A model generated the notes under the pieces. The model was not told the DNA's origin. It did not search any database and was given only the letters and a program-made list of their open reading frames with translations. Positions 62,983 through 64,000 of a DNA stretch of 64,000 nucleotides are shown here, in pieces; the stretch's first letter is position 1; the number at the start of each line of letters is the position of its first letter. Position numbers and translations under genes: made by a program. The DNA is from Spongiibacter nanhainus (lineage in GTDB: Bacteria > Pseudomonadota > Gammaproteobacteria > Pseudomonadales > Spongiibacteraceae): positions 3,594,001 to 3,658,000 of the forward strand of contig NZ_CP066167.1 of NCBI RefSeq assembly GCF_016132545.1, given 5' to 3'.

Positions 62983-64000
62983 CTAACGACCGAGCCGGCG
63001 CATGGCGGCCTTGGTAAGGTAATCGTTGTAAATACTGTCGTCGTTGACTCGCATACTGTGGCCACCGGCGATTTGCTGGACCTGTTCCAGGCGAGTCATT
63101 TCACCGGACTGCACATCAAAGGCATGGACATGGCCCCACGACCAGTAAGGGTGCTTGCCATCCATGACTCGCTTGTCGCCGTCTTCGTAGAGGCCATAGG
63201 CGCCGTCGAAGGATTTGAACATTTCGCCGCGGCGGTCATAGGTCACCATCCCCACCGGGAGTTGAGTTCGCGCATCAAACCACACCCGCTTTTTACCCAC
63301 TGGCGCCCGGGGGAAACCGGTAGGCTCCGCCTCGACACCGATCACCTCGGGAACCAGCTCCACCTCGGTATCCCAAAATGTCTCGCCCTGCTGACCACCG
63401 TGGGTAGAGTGCTCCCAGTTATCGTGACTGGCATTCCAGCCACCGGATACGGCCGCCAACATCGGCCCGCGGCTAAAGATGCGATAGTTACCCCAGGTAT
63501 GCAGGGGGTCACCCGCCGCCCAGGCGTCGGATAAATACAGGGCCGAACCAGGCACCAGAGGTTCAAAACGTTGATCGGTGGGATAACGACGAATGCGCTT
63601 AAAGTCAGGAATATAGCCGTACAGCTCCGGGAACTGGTGCTGATCGTAATACCACACATTCAGAAAGGAGGTGCCGGCAACGCTATTGGGTGAGAGAAAG
63701 TACACGCTCTGATAGCGCAACTTGTCCTCATGCCCTTTCAATACATTGCCAGGCAACACCAAACGCCCTACCGGGGAGTACTCCGCCCAACCGGTTTGGT
63801 AGCCGTAGGTGACCTTGCCTTCGGCATTGAGGTCGTATTCTTTTATTGCATAAAAAGAAGCGTCATGGCGACCCCAGCTCAAGGTCAACCCGGCAAAATA
63901 CTCCACGCCAGTGGTGGCATTGGGAAACGGCAGCCCCCCTATCCACGGTCCGCCATCCGGCCCGCGAACATTGCCGACCTCATCAAACCGCGCCTTACCG
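62983..64000 (-). CDS. DUF1329 family outer-membrane-associated protein (N-terminus beyond window)
   Basis: The minus frame is open to the window edge, giving at least 339 residues. It contains GLPFPNATTGVEYFAGLTLS, YTYG/SP-rich segments, FPELYGYIPDFKRIRRYP and VWFDARTQLPVGMVTYDRRG, with a C-terminal GGHSMRVND. This is the DUF1329/LolA-like fold family, often encoded with DUF1302 proteins and RND exporters in degraders of hydrophobic compounds. The signal peptide, if any, is outside the window. It is directly upstream of the pseudoenzyme gene, 20 bp apart. Confidence 0.82.
   Translation of the reverse strand, partial: GKARFDEVGNVRGPDGGPWIGGLPFPNATTGVEYFAGLTLSWGRHDASFYAIKEYDLNAEGKVTYGYQTGWAEYSPVGRLVLPGNVLKGHEDKLRYQSVYFLSPNSVAGTSFLNVWYYDQHQFPELYGYIPDFKRIRRYPTDQRFEPLVPGSALYLSDAWAAGDPLHTWGNYRIFSRGPMLAAVSGGWNASHDNWEHSTHGGQQGETFWDTEVELVPEVIGVEAEPTGFPRAPVGKKRVWFDARTQLPVGMVTYDRRGEMFKSFDGAYGLYEDGDKRVMDGKHPYWSWGHVHAFDVQSGEMTRLEQVQQIAGGHSMRVNDDSIYNDYLTKAAMRRLGR

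Overview
The window looks like a chromosomal segment of a moderately GC-rich, aerobic gammaproteobacterium. Supporting features are a PilU-type pilus ATPase, TonB-dependent receptors, lipoproteins and many class-I-type AMP ligases and acyl-CoA dehydrogenases (ACADs). The gene mix resembles marine hydrocarbon, steroid or terpenoid degraders such as the Spongiibacteraceae/Cellvibrionales, but that placement is inference. I see no rRNA, tRNA, CRISPR array, insertion sequence or phage gene. Most of the segment is dense catabolic gene clusters, each with its own regulator.

Left part (1-5.4 kb): the start of an ACAD (cut by the window edge), a CBS-domain protein abutting pilU, a LysR-type protein reduced to its DNA-binding domain, and katG with a strong terminator. 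5.4-13.5 kb (minus strand): a complete beta-oxidation operon of thiolase, fused hydratase/3-hydroxyacyl-CoA dehydrogenase, ACAD, enoyl-CoA hydratase, a membrane desaturase and an acyl-CoA synthetase. A divergent AraC regulator and a second acyl-CoA synthetase follow. 16-21 kb: an SDR, an AraC regulator, and a pair of exported lipoproteins (an esterase and an M28-like peptidase). 21-26.5 kb (minus): TonB receptor, SDR, a parvulin-like isomerase and a HupE-like membrane protein. 26.5-29 kb: two small membrane proteins, a TetR regulator with a clear operator, and an HSL-type esterase.

29-45 kb appears to be one regulon. A MarR regulator sits between a minus-strand operon (ACAD, APH-type kinase, DUF6285-like small protein, two more ACADs, acyl-CoA synthetase, DoxX-like protein, P450) and divergent genes (alpha/beta hydrolase, TonB receptor, GST, CaiB-type CoA transferase, HMG-CoA lyase). 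The same GTCAA-N5-TTGAC palindrome occurs in front of three of these units. The kinase, small protein and ACAD match the LvaABC logic for dehydrating 4-hydroxyacyl-CoAs through a phosphorylated intermediate. The CoA transferase and HMG-CoA lyase would finish a branched C6 hydroxy acid. A BLUF photoreceptor gene follows.

45.9-56.8 kb (minus) is a seven-gene operon with the five-gene architecture of acetophenone carboxylase: two HyuA-like ATPases, a small zinc-finger-like subunit, a HyuB-like subunit and a fifth subunit of about 31 kDa. It is followed by an acetoacetyl-CoA-synthetase-type ligase and an SCP2-type thiolase. Together these would carboxylate a ketone to a beta-keto acid, activate it with CoA and cleave it. 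Divergent from it lie an NADP-dependent reductase and a 901-residue MalT/LAL-type LuxR regulator, with a TACCC/GGGTA palindrome in the shared intergenic region. The window ends with an acetoacetyl-CoA-synthetase homologue that has lost its AMP-ligase signatures (a probable pseudoenzyme) and a DUF1329 protein cut by the window edge.
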